A stretch of DNA of 64,000 bases from Theocolax elegans (taxonomy: Eukaryota > Arthropoda > Insecta > Hymenoptera > Cerocephalidae), in assembly GCA_026168455.1 (NCBI GenBank), contig CM047425.1, positions 39,262,118-39,326,117 of the forward strand, in the 5' to 3' direction. Of this stretch, positions 54,201 to 62,458 are shown piece by piece (the first letter of the stretch is position 1; the number at the start of each line of letters is the position of its first letter). The position numbers and the translations under genes are program-made. The notes below the pieces were generated by a model. The model was not told the DNA's origin and ran no database searches. It saw only the letters and a program-made list of their open reading frames with translations.

Positions 54201-56626
54201 TGATTTATAAGGCCGTACGAATTTTTTGTTCCTTGAAATTTTTAAAATTGCTTGGAAAACGACTAGAAATGTCCCTTTATAGGCCCACTGCAGAAAAATG
54301 GTACGGTAGAAATCGTTTATAATTTTTTTGTAACCTGCTCTACCTTATTAAAGTACAATCGATTAGGTTTCGTGCTAGGTAAATGATTTATAAACCCGTG
54401 CGAATTTTTTGTTCCTCGAAATTTTCAAATTGCTAGAAAAACGTCTGAAAATGTCCCTTTATAGGCCCATTGCAAAAAAATGGTACGGTAGATATTGTTT
54501 ATAATTTTTTTGTAACCTTCTCTACCTTGTTAAGGTACAATCGACTTACTTTCGTGCTAGGTAAATGATTTATAAACCCGTGCGAATTTTTTGTTCCTCG
54601 AAATTTTTCAAAGTTGCTTGGAAAACGGCGGAAATGTCCATTTATAGGCCCATTGCAAAAAAATGGTACGGTAGAAATCTTTCTTAATTTTTTTGTAACC
54701 TTCTTTACCTTAGTAAAGTACAATTGATTTGGTTTTGTGCTAGGTAAATCATTTATATACCCGTACGAATTTTTGTTCCTCGAAATTTTTCAAATTACTT
54801 GGATAACGACTAAAATTGTCCATTTACAGGCCCACTGCAGAAAAATGGTACGGTAGAAATCGTTTATAATTTTTTTGTCACCTTCTCTACCTTATTAAAG
54901 TACAATCGATTAGGTTTCGTGCTAGGTAAATGATTTATAAGGCCGTACGAATTTTTTGTTCCTTGAAATTTTTAAAATTGCTTGGAAAACGACTAGAAAT
55001 GTCCCTTTATAGGCCCACTGCAGAAAAATGGTACGGTAGAAATCGTTTATAATTTTTTTGTAACCTGCTCTACCTTATTAAAGTACAATCGATTAGGTTT
55101 CGTGCTAGGTAAATGATTTATAAACCCGTGCGAATTTTTTGTTCCTCGAAATTTTTCAAATTGCTAGAAAAACGTCTGAAAATGTCCCTTTATAGGCCCA
55201 TTGCAAAAAAATGGTACGGTAGATATTGTTTATAATTTTTTTGTAACCTTCTCTACCTTGTTAAGGTACAATCGACTTACTTTCGTGCTAGGTAAATGAT
55301 TTATAAACCCGTGCGAATTTTTTGTTCCTCGAAATTTTTCAAAGTTGCTTGGAAAACGGCGGAAATGTCCATTTATAGGCCCATTGCAAAAAAATGGTAC
55401 GGTAGAAATCTTTCTTAATTTTTTTGTAACCTTCTTTACCTTAGTAAAGTACAATTGATTTGGTTTTGTGCTAGGTAAATCATTTATATACCCGTACGAA
55501 TTTTTTGTTCCTCGAAATTTTTCAAATTACTTGGATAACGACTGTAAATGTCCCTTTATAGGCCCACTGCAAATAAACGGTACGGTAGAAATCGATTATA
55601 ATTTTTTGTAACCTTCTCTACCTTAGTAAAGTACAATTGATTTGGTTTCGTGCTAGGTAAATCATTTATATACCCGTAAGAATTTTTTGTTCCTTGGAAT
55701 TATTTAAATTGCTTGGAAAACGACTAGAATTGTCCCTTTATAGGCCCACTGCAGAAAAATGGTACGGTAGAAATCGTTTATAATTTTTTTGTAACCTTCT
55801 CTACCTTATTAAAGTACAATCGATTTGGTTTCGTGCTAGGTAAATGATTTATAAACCCGTGCGAATTTTTTGTTCCTTGGAATTATTCAAATTGCTTGCA
55901 AAACGACTAGAAATGTCCCTTTATAGGCCCACTGCAGAAAAATGGTACGGTAGAAATCGTTTATAATTTTTTTGTAACCTGCTCTACCTTATTAAAGTAC
56001 AATCGATTAGGTTTCGTGCTAGGTAAATGAGTTATAAACCCGTACGAATTTTTTGTTCCTCGAAATTTTTTAAATTGCTTGGAAAACGACTAAAATTGTC
56101 CATTTACAGGCCCACTGCAGAAAAATGGTACGGTAGAAATCGTTTATAATTTTTTTGTAACCTTCTCTACCTTATTAAAGTACAATCGATTAGGTTTCGT
56201 GCTAGGTAAATGAGTTATAAACCCGTACGAATTTTTTGTTCCTCGAAATTTTTTAAATTGCTTGGAAAACGACTAAAATTGTCCATTTACAGGCCCACTG
56301 CAGAAAAATGGTACGGTAGATATTGTTTATAATTTTTTTTTAACCTTCTCTACCTTAGTAAAGTACAATCCATTTGGTTTCGTGCTCGGTAAATGATTTA
56401 TAAACCCGTGCGAATTTTTTGTTCCTCGAAATTTTTCAAAGTTGCTAGAAAAACGACTGAAAGTGTCCCTTTATAGGCCCATTGCAAAAAAATGGTACGG
56501 TAGAAATCTTTCTTAATTTTTTTTTAACCTTCTCTACCTTAGTAAAGTACAATCGATTTGGTTTCATGCTAGGTAAATCATTTATAAACCCGTACGAATT
56601 TTTCGTTTCTCGGAAATGCGATTATT
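51288..56626 (-). repeat. Satellite B, reverse arm: ~182-bp tandem repeat, about 29 copies
   Basis: Same monomer and the same subtypes as the forward arm, but in reverse complement. The switch is at 51287/51288, where forward CTGCAG joins reversed TTCCTCGAAATT, so both flanking monomers are cut. The arm is much shorter than the forward arm (5.3 against 36.2 kb). An aberrant 17-base insertion, ACAATCAAATAGAATTT, lies at ~51652. Confidence 0.95.
54180..55650 (-). repeat. Four-monomer (731-bp) tandem duplication in the reverse arm of satellite B
   Basis: About 54120-54850 is repeated at about 54851-55580 with almost no change. The markers are TTATAAGGCCGTACG, AAACGTCTGAAAATG, TACCTTGTTAAGGTACAATC with CGACTTACTTTCG, and GGTTTTGTGCTAGG, each 731 bases apart. 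Confidence 0.8.
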
Positions 56627-56786
56627 GTGTGTTCATTGGGCCCTGGGACTATATTATGATATATATATCTATTTTTTACCTACAACAGTTTGTATGTAGT
56701 GCAGATTTAGCTTTTTTTTTTATTTATAAAAAAAATTTTTTTTTTCGATTTTCGTTCGTTACGAACGATGTGAACTTCAGTATCAT
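56627..56786 (-). repeat. Right terminal inverted repeat, unique (non-satellite) part
   Basis: Reverse complement of 14887-15058 with a few differences: a shorter TA run, small changes in tract length, and CTACATACAAACTG against CTAAATATAAACTG. The match continues into the adjoining monomers. Confidence 0.85.
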
Positions 56787-56794
56787 TGACAAAA
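56787..56794 (+). repeat. Right 8-bp target-site duplication of the foldback element
   Basis: TGACAAAA, identical to 14879-14886 and directly abutting the terminal CAGTATCAT. Confidence 0.8.
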
Positions 56795-57390
56795 AGTGAC
56801 CGTCACATGTTAACGAAGAACTCGTTCCCAGGGTTCTTTATAACATAAACTCCCGCGTAGGGTCAATGAGTCCTCAAGCGAAATTTTATTATGAAAACAA
56901 AGATATCTAATACTCCAACCAGAAAATTTTTTTTGATACACCCGTATGTACGTTTGATAAGATACAACTGTGGTCAACACCGACTTTTTTACGTTACCAA
57001 AAATAATATAATAAAATAAAATTAAAAAAAATGAATGAAGAAAATTTTGATTGATAATTGCTAGGGTCAGTTTGAGCATCTAGGAACGAGTAAGGGATAA
57101 TCGTAAATTTAGTACAGAAATGTGTTAATACAATCAACTAAACTGATTTGGAAATTCTATAATTTTTAATTTTGACGATTGTAATATGGTATATTAAAAA
57201 GGAAATCCTAAAGATCATTGTACTACTCTTATTCTAGCCAATCCTAAATTTTTAGATATCATCCTTTGAAAAAATTTAATTATATCAAAATCAAAATTTC
57301 AAAAATTTTTAGTTTGTGCTTGAGAAATTGAAGGCCTATCCTGCATTTGCTACGCGTGTTTGAAGCGGCAACGTATTAACATACAACCGC
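56795..57390. other. AT-rich intergenic DNA
   Basis: No gene or recognisable element seen. Confidence 0.5.
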
Positions 57391-57552
57391 ACCATGCGTA
57401 TATTGTTATGAGAAATTGATTGATTGATTAAGAACTTTATTGGTTACTATGGATAGAAACCCCGAGAAACCTATAAGAATGCAACTGAATATTACACTAA
57501 AAATGTAAAATATATCAAAATAAAAGATAAGCGCTGTTATAAACAGATCTAA
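57391..57552 (-). repeat. Inverted copy 1 of a ~160-bp 3'-end-like repeat (partner at 59890-60053)
   Basis: Read on the minus strand it ends CCAATAAAGTTCTTAATCAA followed by TCAATCAAT, i.e. a polyadenylation-like AATAAA followed by an (AATC)n tail, which is a common non-LTR retrotransposon 3' end. It matches 59890-60053 at all but a few positions. The match runs ~23 bases past the tail (TTCTCATAACAATATACGCA, then TGG). The upstream part of the same repeat continues at 58049-58120 after a 496-bp insertion. Confidence 0.75.
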
Positions 57553-58048
57553 CAATAAAGAAAGTTTCAACGTTCGCTACAGATTATTTCAATATAAAAT
57601 TTATCGGGATTTGTGAACGTACATGCTTTATTAAGCGAGGCTTTTATAATACTCTTCATCCACTATGGTCGGTGGAAGTCCAAGAGTATGCCCTTCCAAC
57701 AAATTAAAAAAAATAATTGTAAATTGGCGTTTTGACCACAGCTCTCTAGCTTTGGTCTCCTCAGTAAGGAGCTAGAGGCCTTCCTTAGACACCCGTCGCA
57801 GATGGAAAGCGACGACAAATGAATGTAATGCGGCTATATTTATGCCTTGTTCTCAACTGTTTCTTTAGCCTCGCTTCGCTCGAGCGGCAAATCCGACTCG
57901 TGTGGGAATCACCTATTTTGCGCACTTGTATCGTAATGTACTATTTCGACACTCCGTGCGTGAGGCTCGATTCCGCGTACGCGAAACAAAAGACGCATGC
58001 GTTAGATTGAGTCCCTCACACGTCGGATCGAAAAATACTATATTGAAG
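57553..58048. mobile_element. 496-bp insertion of unknown type with 9-bp target duplication
   Basis: CAGATCTAA flanks it on both sides (57544-57552 and 58049-58057). The sequence outside aligns continuously with the uninterrupted copy at ~59830-60053, which lacks this segment. Its ends are not inverted repeats (CAATAAAGAAAG against ...TATTGAAG), and it has no poly-A tail. It holds a stem CTCTAGCT/AGCTAGAG near 57750 and a GC-richer half (57800-58030). Nothing coding is convincing. Confidence 0.65.
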
Positions 58049-58120
58049 CAGATCTAAGAATATTTACAATTTTAACATTAATAAAATCTATAACCAAGTG
58101 CAACTCGAATAATTTAACAA
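58049..58120 (-). repeat. Upstream part of inverted copy 1 of the 3'-end-like repeat
   Basis: On the minus strand, the ATTATTCGAGTTGCACTTGG and ATTGTAAATATTCTTAGATC stretches align with ATTATTTGAGTTGCATTAGA and ATTGTAAATATTGGTAGATT at 59837-59900. It is continuous with 57391-57552 once the insertion is removed. Confidence 0.6.
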
Positions 58121-58350
58121 TTTAGAAAACTGCAATAAATAAAAATAAAACATAGAAATACATTAATAAATAAATGTATAAATAAATAAATATATAAGTA
58201 AATATAATAAAATATATAATAAAATAAAATACATTGAAAATAAGTGAGATGCATTAAAATATTATATTTTTACATAAAATTAAACTAAAGATACGCAAAT
58301 AAATAAAAATCAATAACACAGAGAGATAAAAAAGTAGTAAAGATAAAATT
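58121..58350. repeat. Low-complexity A/T-rich stretch
   Basis: Mostly AAATA/AATAAAT repeats; no gene. Confidence 0.7.
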
Positions 58351-58693
58351 AAAAATAAGTTTAGGGAGATGATGCAGTGAAATCAGAAATGGGTTGAGCA
58401 ACAATACCCTGGCGCTGGACTGTGGTTGTCTATGCTGCCTGGTGAGCTCAAACAACTGAGTGGTTAATGTTTGTTTAAATGAATTAACCCGTTAACGCCC
58501 AAGCGCACCAATTTTTTAGCGACTTTTTAACGCGATTATTTTTTATTATTGTATTGAAAAAATTTTGCTTCCACGCATTCTGACGTAAAATTTTGTGCAA
58601 TTCAAAATCTATAGTCAAAATTTTTGCCAGATTTAGTGAAAAAATTTAGAAAAAGATGTTTGTTTGATTTTTTATCAAAATGTTATCGCAAAT
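58351..58693. other. Intergenic DNA with a possible piggyBac-like end
   Basis: TTAA followed by CCCGTTAACGCCC (58484-58500) resembles the TTAA target plus CCC-starting termini of piggyBac-type elements. No matching opposite end was found, so this may be chance. On the minus strand, the part near 58370-58440 could be residual retrotransposon C-terminal coding sequence, but no motif decides it. Confidence 0.3.
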
Positions 58694-58705
58694 AATTTTT
58701 ACTGA
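58694..58705 (+). repeat. Left target-site duplication of the SINE
   Basis: AATTTTTACTGA, identical to 59160-59171. Confidence 0.9.
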
Positions 58706-59159
58706 GTAGAGCCGCGGTGGCTCATGGGTAGAGCTCCCGACTCTCACACCGAGGGTCGTGGGTTCGATCCCAGACGTGTACCTCTGAAAATTTTTTCATG
58801 TGCATTTTTCGAACACCGTGACTCAGTGGCTCGGCGTGTCACTATAATGTGACGCCAGTTCAGGTGCGCGTGCGTTTCGTGCACTTGTCAGTGCAAGAGA
58901 GGCACGGGCATCTGAACTATAGGGATCGTTAGGACGCGAAGATGTAAAGAGGATCGCGGTGGTTCCATCGGGAGGACAGGAAACTGTGTAATTATTAGAC
59001 TAATTACAGTGACCGATGATATCTTCCGATGGACACAAGCACCACTGTTTCAACTACATGTGCTTTGTTTACAGACACACCGTTCACCTCCGTCGCTGAT
59101 TAGCCCTGGCAGCATAAATAGAGCGACGTTAAATAACATAAAAAAAAAAAAAAAAAAAA
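58706..59159 (+). mobile_element. tRNA-derived SINE (~455 bp) with poly-A tail and 12-bp target duplication
   Basis: The head looks like a tRNA: box A TGGCTCATGGG (58718-58728) and box B GGGTTCGATCCC (58760-58771), spaced as in RNA polymerase III promoters. A ~330-bp unrelated body follows, then a ~20-base A-run ending at about 59159. AATTTTTACTGA lies on both sides (58694-58705 and 59160-59171), a 12-bp target duplication that marks retrotransposition by LINE machinery. The tail before the A-run (AAATAGAGCGACGTTAAATA) may be the part recognised by the partner LINE. The intact duplication and the near-pure A-tail suggest a fairly recent insertion. Confidence 0.92.
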
Positions 59160-59171
59160 AATTTTTACTGA
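59160..59171 (+). repeat. Right target-site duplication of the SINE
   Basis: AATTTTTACTGA, directly after the A-tail. The first two A bases cannot be told apart from the tail. Confidence 0.88.
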
Positions 59172-59254
59172 AAATATGAAGAAAGGTAATATGAATAGTT
59201 GTAAAAAATATCACGTTTTTCGCGAAAAAAATTTTAAAAATCGTATAAATTGTA

Positions 59255-59685
59255 TTTTAAATATTTATCCTTTTGGGTTAGACTTTCTAATCTCGAGGTC
59301 AATGTCACATAAACTATATGTCAATATTCAACGTAAAAAAAGTGTAAGTACATCCGAATTGATTTTTTCATACAAAAGTCTAAAAAGAAAGCTTGAAGCA
59401 ATATCCTTTAAACCGTCTGTTGCTTATTAATAGCCTTTTATTCTGTAAAAAGTTATGATAATTTAAAGAAAGACAAAACTTTTTAATAATTAACATAGTT
59501 ATTCCCATTTTAATTTCCAAAAAAATATGGTGTCAATTTAAATTATCATAACATTTTACAGAATTAAAGGCCATTAATTAGCTACAGATCGTTTAAAAGG
59601 TATTGCTTACATTTATTGACATGTAGTTTATGTGACATTGACCTTGAGATTAGAAATTCTAACCCAGAAGGATTAAAGACAATTA
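59255..59685. repeat. Imperfect palindrome (inverted arms ~59255-59465 and ~59538-59685), probable MITE
   Basis: The inner stem pairs GCCTTTTATTCTGTAAAAAG (59433 on) with the reverse complement of TTTTACAGAATTAAAGGC (~59554-59572). Further out, AGGTCAATGTCACATAAACT pairs with AGTTTATGTGACATTGACCT, and CCTT(T/C)TGGGTTAGA pairs with TCTAACCCAGAAGG. The left arm carries an extra ~70 bases, including the A-run near 59334. The unpaired loop is ~72 bases. No target duplication was identified, and the outer limits are unclear. An 84-codon open frame on the left arm is not supported as a gene. Confidence 0.75.
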
Positions 59686-59828
59686 GCAACCAATATTACA
59701 TTTAGTGTTCTATAGTAAAAGTTGATACATTTTGAGATAAATAACGGTAAACGCAGCTGGTGTTGAAAAAAATTTTCAAAAAACTCTCTTGCTAAGGTTT
59801 GAATTATTTATTGTTATATTATTATACA

Positions 59829-60053
59829 TAGTAAAATTATTTGAGTTGCATTAGATTGTTAGATCTTATTATTGCTACAATTGTAAATATTGGTAGATTT
59901 GTTTATAATTGCGCTTATCTTTTATTTTGATATATTTTACATTTTTAGTGTAATATTCAGTTGCATTCTTATAGGTTTCTCGGGGTTTCTATCCATAGTA
60001 ACCAATAAAGTTCTTAATCAATCAATCAATTTCTCATAACAATATACGCATGG
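59829..60053 (+). repeat. Inverted copy 2 of the 3'-end-like repeat (partner at 57391-57552 plus 58049-58120)
   Basis: A plus-strand copy: GTTGCATTCTTATAGGTTTC, CTATCCATAGTAACCAATAA, then AGTTCTTAATCAATCAATCA, then the shared TTCTCATAACAATATACGCA. AATAAA followed by (AATC)n looks like the 3' end of a non-LTR retrotransposon. It abuts the minus-strand reverse-transcriptase relic directly. Confidence 0.75.
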
Positions 60054-61900
60054 TTACCTGTAAGCGGCCACCGGTATTGACCGAACCAGCTTAACACCGT
60101 GTGAAAGCGACCTATAATATAAAGTTTATTTAAGAGGGGACCACGCGGCACAGTGTCGAACGCCTTTGTAAAATCGAACAGAACTAAACTTATGATTATA
60201 CAAATATCAGTTACTTTACGAATTCGTTAATGACAGCCAAGCGTGCTGGCTGGGTACTGTAACTCTTGCGAAACCCCACTTGACGTGATGTTAAGAGATT
60301 GTTGCATTCTAGGTGGAGTGAAAGCTGTTCATGTACAAGCCGCTCGAGGATTTTAGATAACTCACGGAGTTTCGCAATGGGGCGAGTGTCAGAACACGCG
60401 TCAATCATGCTCGACTTTGCTAGGGGAACCAAAAGTGTACGCTTCCAACAATCAGGAAAAATGTTCCTATTCAGCAAATCATTGAACAAGTCCGCCAAAA
60501 ACGGTGATAACTGCGGCTCCAGCATTTTTATCATCCTCACTAATATCCCATCCACACCCACTGCCCTGGAGGAGGTTCTAGAAATAATCTTCTAGACACT
60601 TTTGATGGTGACAAAGGAGAATTTAAACAGCGGAGAGGTGATAGACGAATGATCCAGCCAAAAAGGGAAAAAGTTAAGAAAATGAGGAGAAAGCGGTGAG
60701 GCGGCATTAGAGATAGAAGCATAATAAAGGTTAAGTTGACGAGTGGAAAAGTATGTTAAAGGTGATAGTGGAGATCTGGCACCCAGGCCGATATTTTTAA
60801 GATTTTTCCATTTCTTCGATGAGTCACACGCGTTGCCAAGCCTATCTGTAAGGTACCGGAATTTCATTGAGTCTACGGCATTAGAAACACGACTGCAAAG
60901 CGACTAAACATTTGATAGTCAGAGGACAGACTCGTCCTTTTGAATTTGTTATACGCAGCATTCCTTTCCCCAATAACAAGCCTAATCTCACGTATAACCT
61001 AGGGTTTGAACGAGAGTTTAATAGTAGGGAGTCTTCTAGGTGTCGGGATGTCAAAAGTAGATCTAATTGAATTATTGAGATAAGAGATGACAATATTCAT
61101 ATGATGAGAAGGATCGATGGAAAATATTAATGATTAATGATAATAGACAGTCGAAGGGTAAGTAGAATTAAATAAAGATGTATGACTAGAAAAAGCCGAA
61201 TAGAAATGAGAAATATTTTGCTGGTCGAGCCTTAGAAGATTATTTACAGATGGTGACGAAGAGGAATTAAATGAGATAGATAAGGGGGTGAGTGATGGTT
61301 CAATCCAAGTATAGCATGGCTACATGGTGGAGATTAATCCCTTTAAGATTACGCGACCAAAACCTTTTCACCTTAGATAGCAGACTAGTGAAGTTAAGCG
61401 GAAGTTCAATGGCATTGTGTCTAGCAGCAAAAGGCACATTAGACTTTTTATATTCATAGTACTGAGTAGTGTGACGAACCATGAAGAGATCCAACCATGT
61501 ATGTGAGACCCTAGTTGATGTTATTGCATGATGGGTTGGCTCAGAGGGAACCAGTGTTAAACCTACTGCAGTCATATTAGCGCCCATCAGAGCAGTAGCA
61601 CCACCAGAGACCCCAATGTCTATGTTAAAATCACCCGCAACTACGACATTCTCATGTAAATGTATTACGTCCGAAAGAGCATTAAAGAAAGAAGTGAGAT
61701 ACGCAGCTGTAGGTCTAAGATAAACAACGGCCAATAATATTGAATCACACTTTCCAGATAGTGGAAGAATAAGAAGTAGAATTAGAAAATACTGGGTCAG
61801 AGTGTGAGATTACTCTGACGCTATATTCCTCATGGACGTAGGTCGCTACTCTCCCTCCCTCTTTACTAACCCTGTCAAGTCGATGAAGTACACACAGTGT
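60054..61900 (-). pseudogene. Non-LTR (LINE) retrotransposon relic: AP-endonuclease and truncated reverse transcriptase
   Basis: On the minus strand the order is the start of an endonuclease domain (GGRVATYVHEEYSVRVI, ~61840), then VVAGDFNIDI (the GDFN motif of APE-type LINE endonucleases, ~61640), SHTWLDLFMV (~61510) and AARHNAIELPL (~61420). A linker follows (~60600-60900: RLGNACDSSKKW, GLGARSPLSPL), then reverse-transcriptase finger motifs in 60211-60561: GVDGILVRMI, FPDCWKRTLLVPLAK, RPIAKLRELSKILERLV, QVGFRKSYST. The palm motif FDFTKAFDTVPRG (~60135-60185) comes next in another frame. Coding sequence stops at ~60054, before the catalytic YxDD box. At least four frameshifts or stops break it, so it is dead. 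Such elements copy themselves by target-primed reverse transcription. The exact clade was not assigned. Confidence 0.9.
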
Positions 61901-62458
61901 TCCTCAAGCATGTAAAAGTGGTCCAAAAATGGATCCAAAAACAGCTAATGCAGAAAGTTTCTATATTGTTTTTAGATGAAAAAAATGTAAAATTGAAAAT
62001 CCTAAATGATCGGCTTCCCAAGTTATGGACGCTTTTCTGTTACGCTAAGCGCATTCACGAATAGCCAATTAGACCATTTGAGTTCACACGTATAATTCGT
62101 TTTCTAACTCCAAATAAAAGAAATTGAGTATGTATTGATTACTTATTATTAAGAGTATTATTGTTTTTTGATAATTTGAATATTATCTATTAAAATGTTG
62201 ATATGATGGCTTAATAAACAAATCCATATTTCAATTGTTTCGTCGTTTCTCCGACGTATTTCAAAATGCATCATCTAATTTTCATAGAGTTGGTGTTTTA
62301 TAAATATATGACACAATTAAAAGTTTATTTTGATACCGCTAAGTGGCGCATGGAAACCCGTAATCGAAAAATGTATGTCGAAGTCATATATACATCAGAG
62401 GAAAAGCCATCCAACCCTCCCGAGTTTCAGTTGCATTTTTTAAACTTACGTTTTTAAA
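61901..62458. other. Intergenic / 5' flank of the following gene
   Basis: No convincing gene. A 63-codon open frame (62266-62457) ends just before the next gene's ATG, but has no recognised motif and ordinary AT-rich composition. Confidence 0.5.

Larger units (their letters stand above)
14887..56786. mobile_element. Giant foldback-type transposable element whose arms are satellite B (~41.9 kb)
   Basis: The two ends are reverse complements. Reading inward, both give ATGATACTGAAGTTCACATC, then CGTTCGTAACGAACG, A- and T-tracts, GCTAAATCTGCACTA, CCCAGGGCCCAATGAACACA and finally the first satellite monomer. About 310 bases match, with few differences. Directly outside both ends sits the same 8 bases, TGACAAAA (14879-14886 and 56787-56794), while sequence beyond that is unrelated. 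This is the layout of a transposon with its target-site duplication. The interior is a ~182-bp tandem repeat, forward up to 51287 and reversed after it. Foldback elements such as Drosophila FB, Galileo and Tetris have inverted arms of tandem repeats but are a few kilobases long. An 8-bp duplication suits the hAT or P superfamilies, but the terminus is not a typical hAT end. No transposase was found inside, so it would be non-autonomous. Confidence 0.8.

Noticed and set aside
15059..56626. Open frames of 60-135 codons in satellite B (e.g. MYFTKVEKVTKKL or MIYKPVRIFC types)
   Set aside because: They are translations of a 61-codon-long tandem unit, occur on both strands of the same DNA, and open or close with one-base changes between monomers.
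15059..56626. CRISPR-like array
   Set aside because: The repeat is a continuous 182-bp tandem unit with no separate unique spacers, and the setting is eukaryotic.
15059..56626. CENP-B-box-like motif in satellite B
   Set aside because: The TTCG(T/C)ACGGG run lacks the spacing of the known box, so a centromere protein site is not supported.
14887..56786. Whole inverted structure as a simple inverted-read assembly artefact
   Set aside because: Sequence outside the two ends is unrelated, and an 8-bp duplication sits exactly at both ends; a mirror artefact would copy the flank too. The inner switch point alone remains suspect.
57819..58010. 63-codon open frame
   Set aside because: It lies wholly in the 496-bp insertion, and no recognised features.
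58706..58790. Functional tRNA gene
   Set aside because: The tRNA-like part is followed by a long body, an A-tail and a target duplication, and the anticodon stem does not pair well; it is a SINE head.
59176..59430. 84-codon open frame
   Set aside because: It lies on the left arm of the palindrome; AT-rich, lysine/serine-rich by composition, no homologous pattern on the right arm.
60299..60595. Plus-strand 98-codon frame
   Set aside because: Antisense shadow of the LINE reverse-transcriptase coding sequence.
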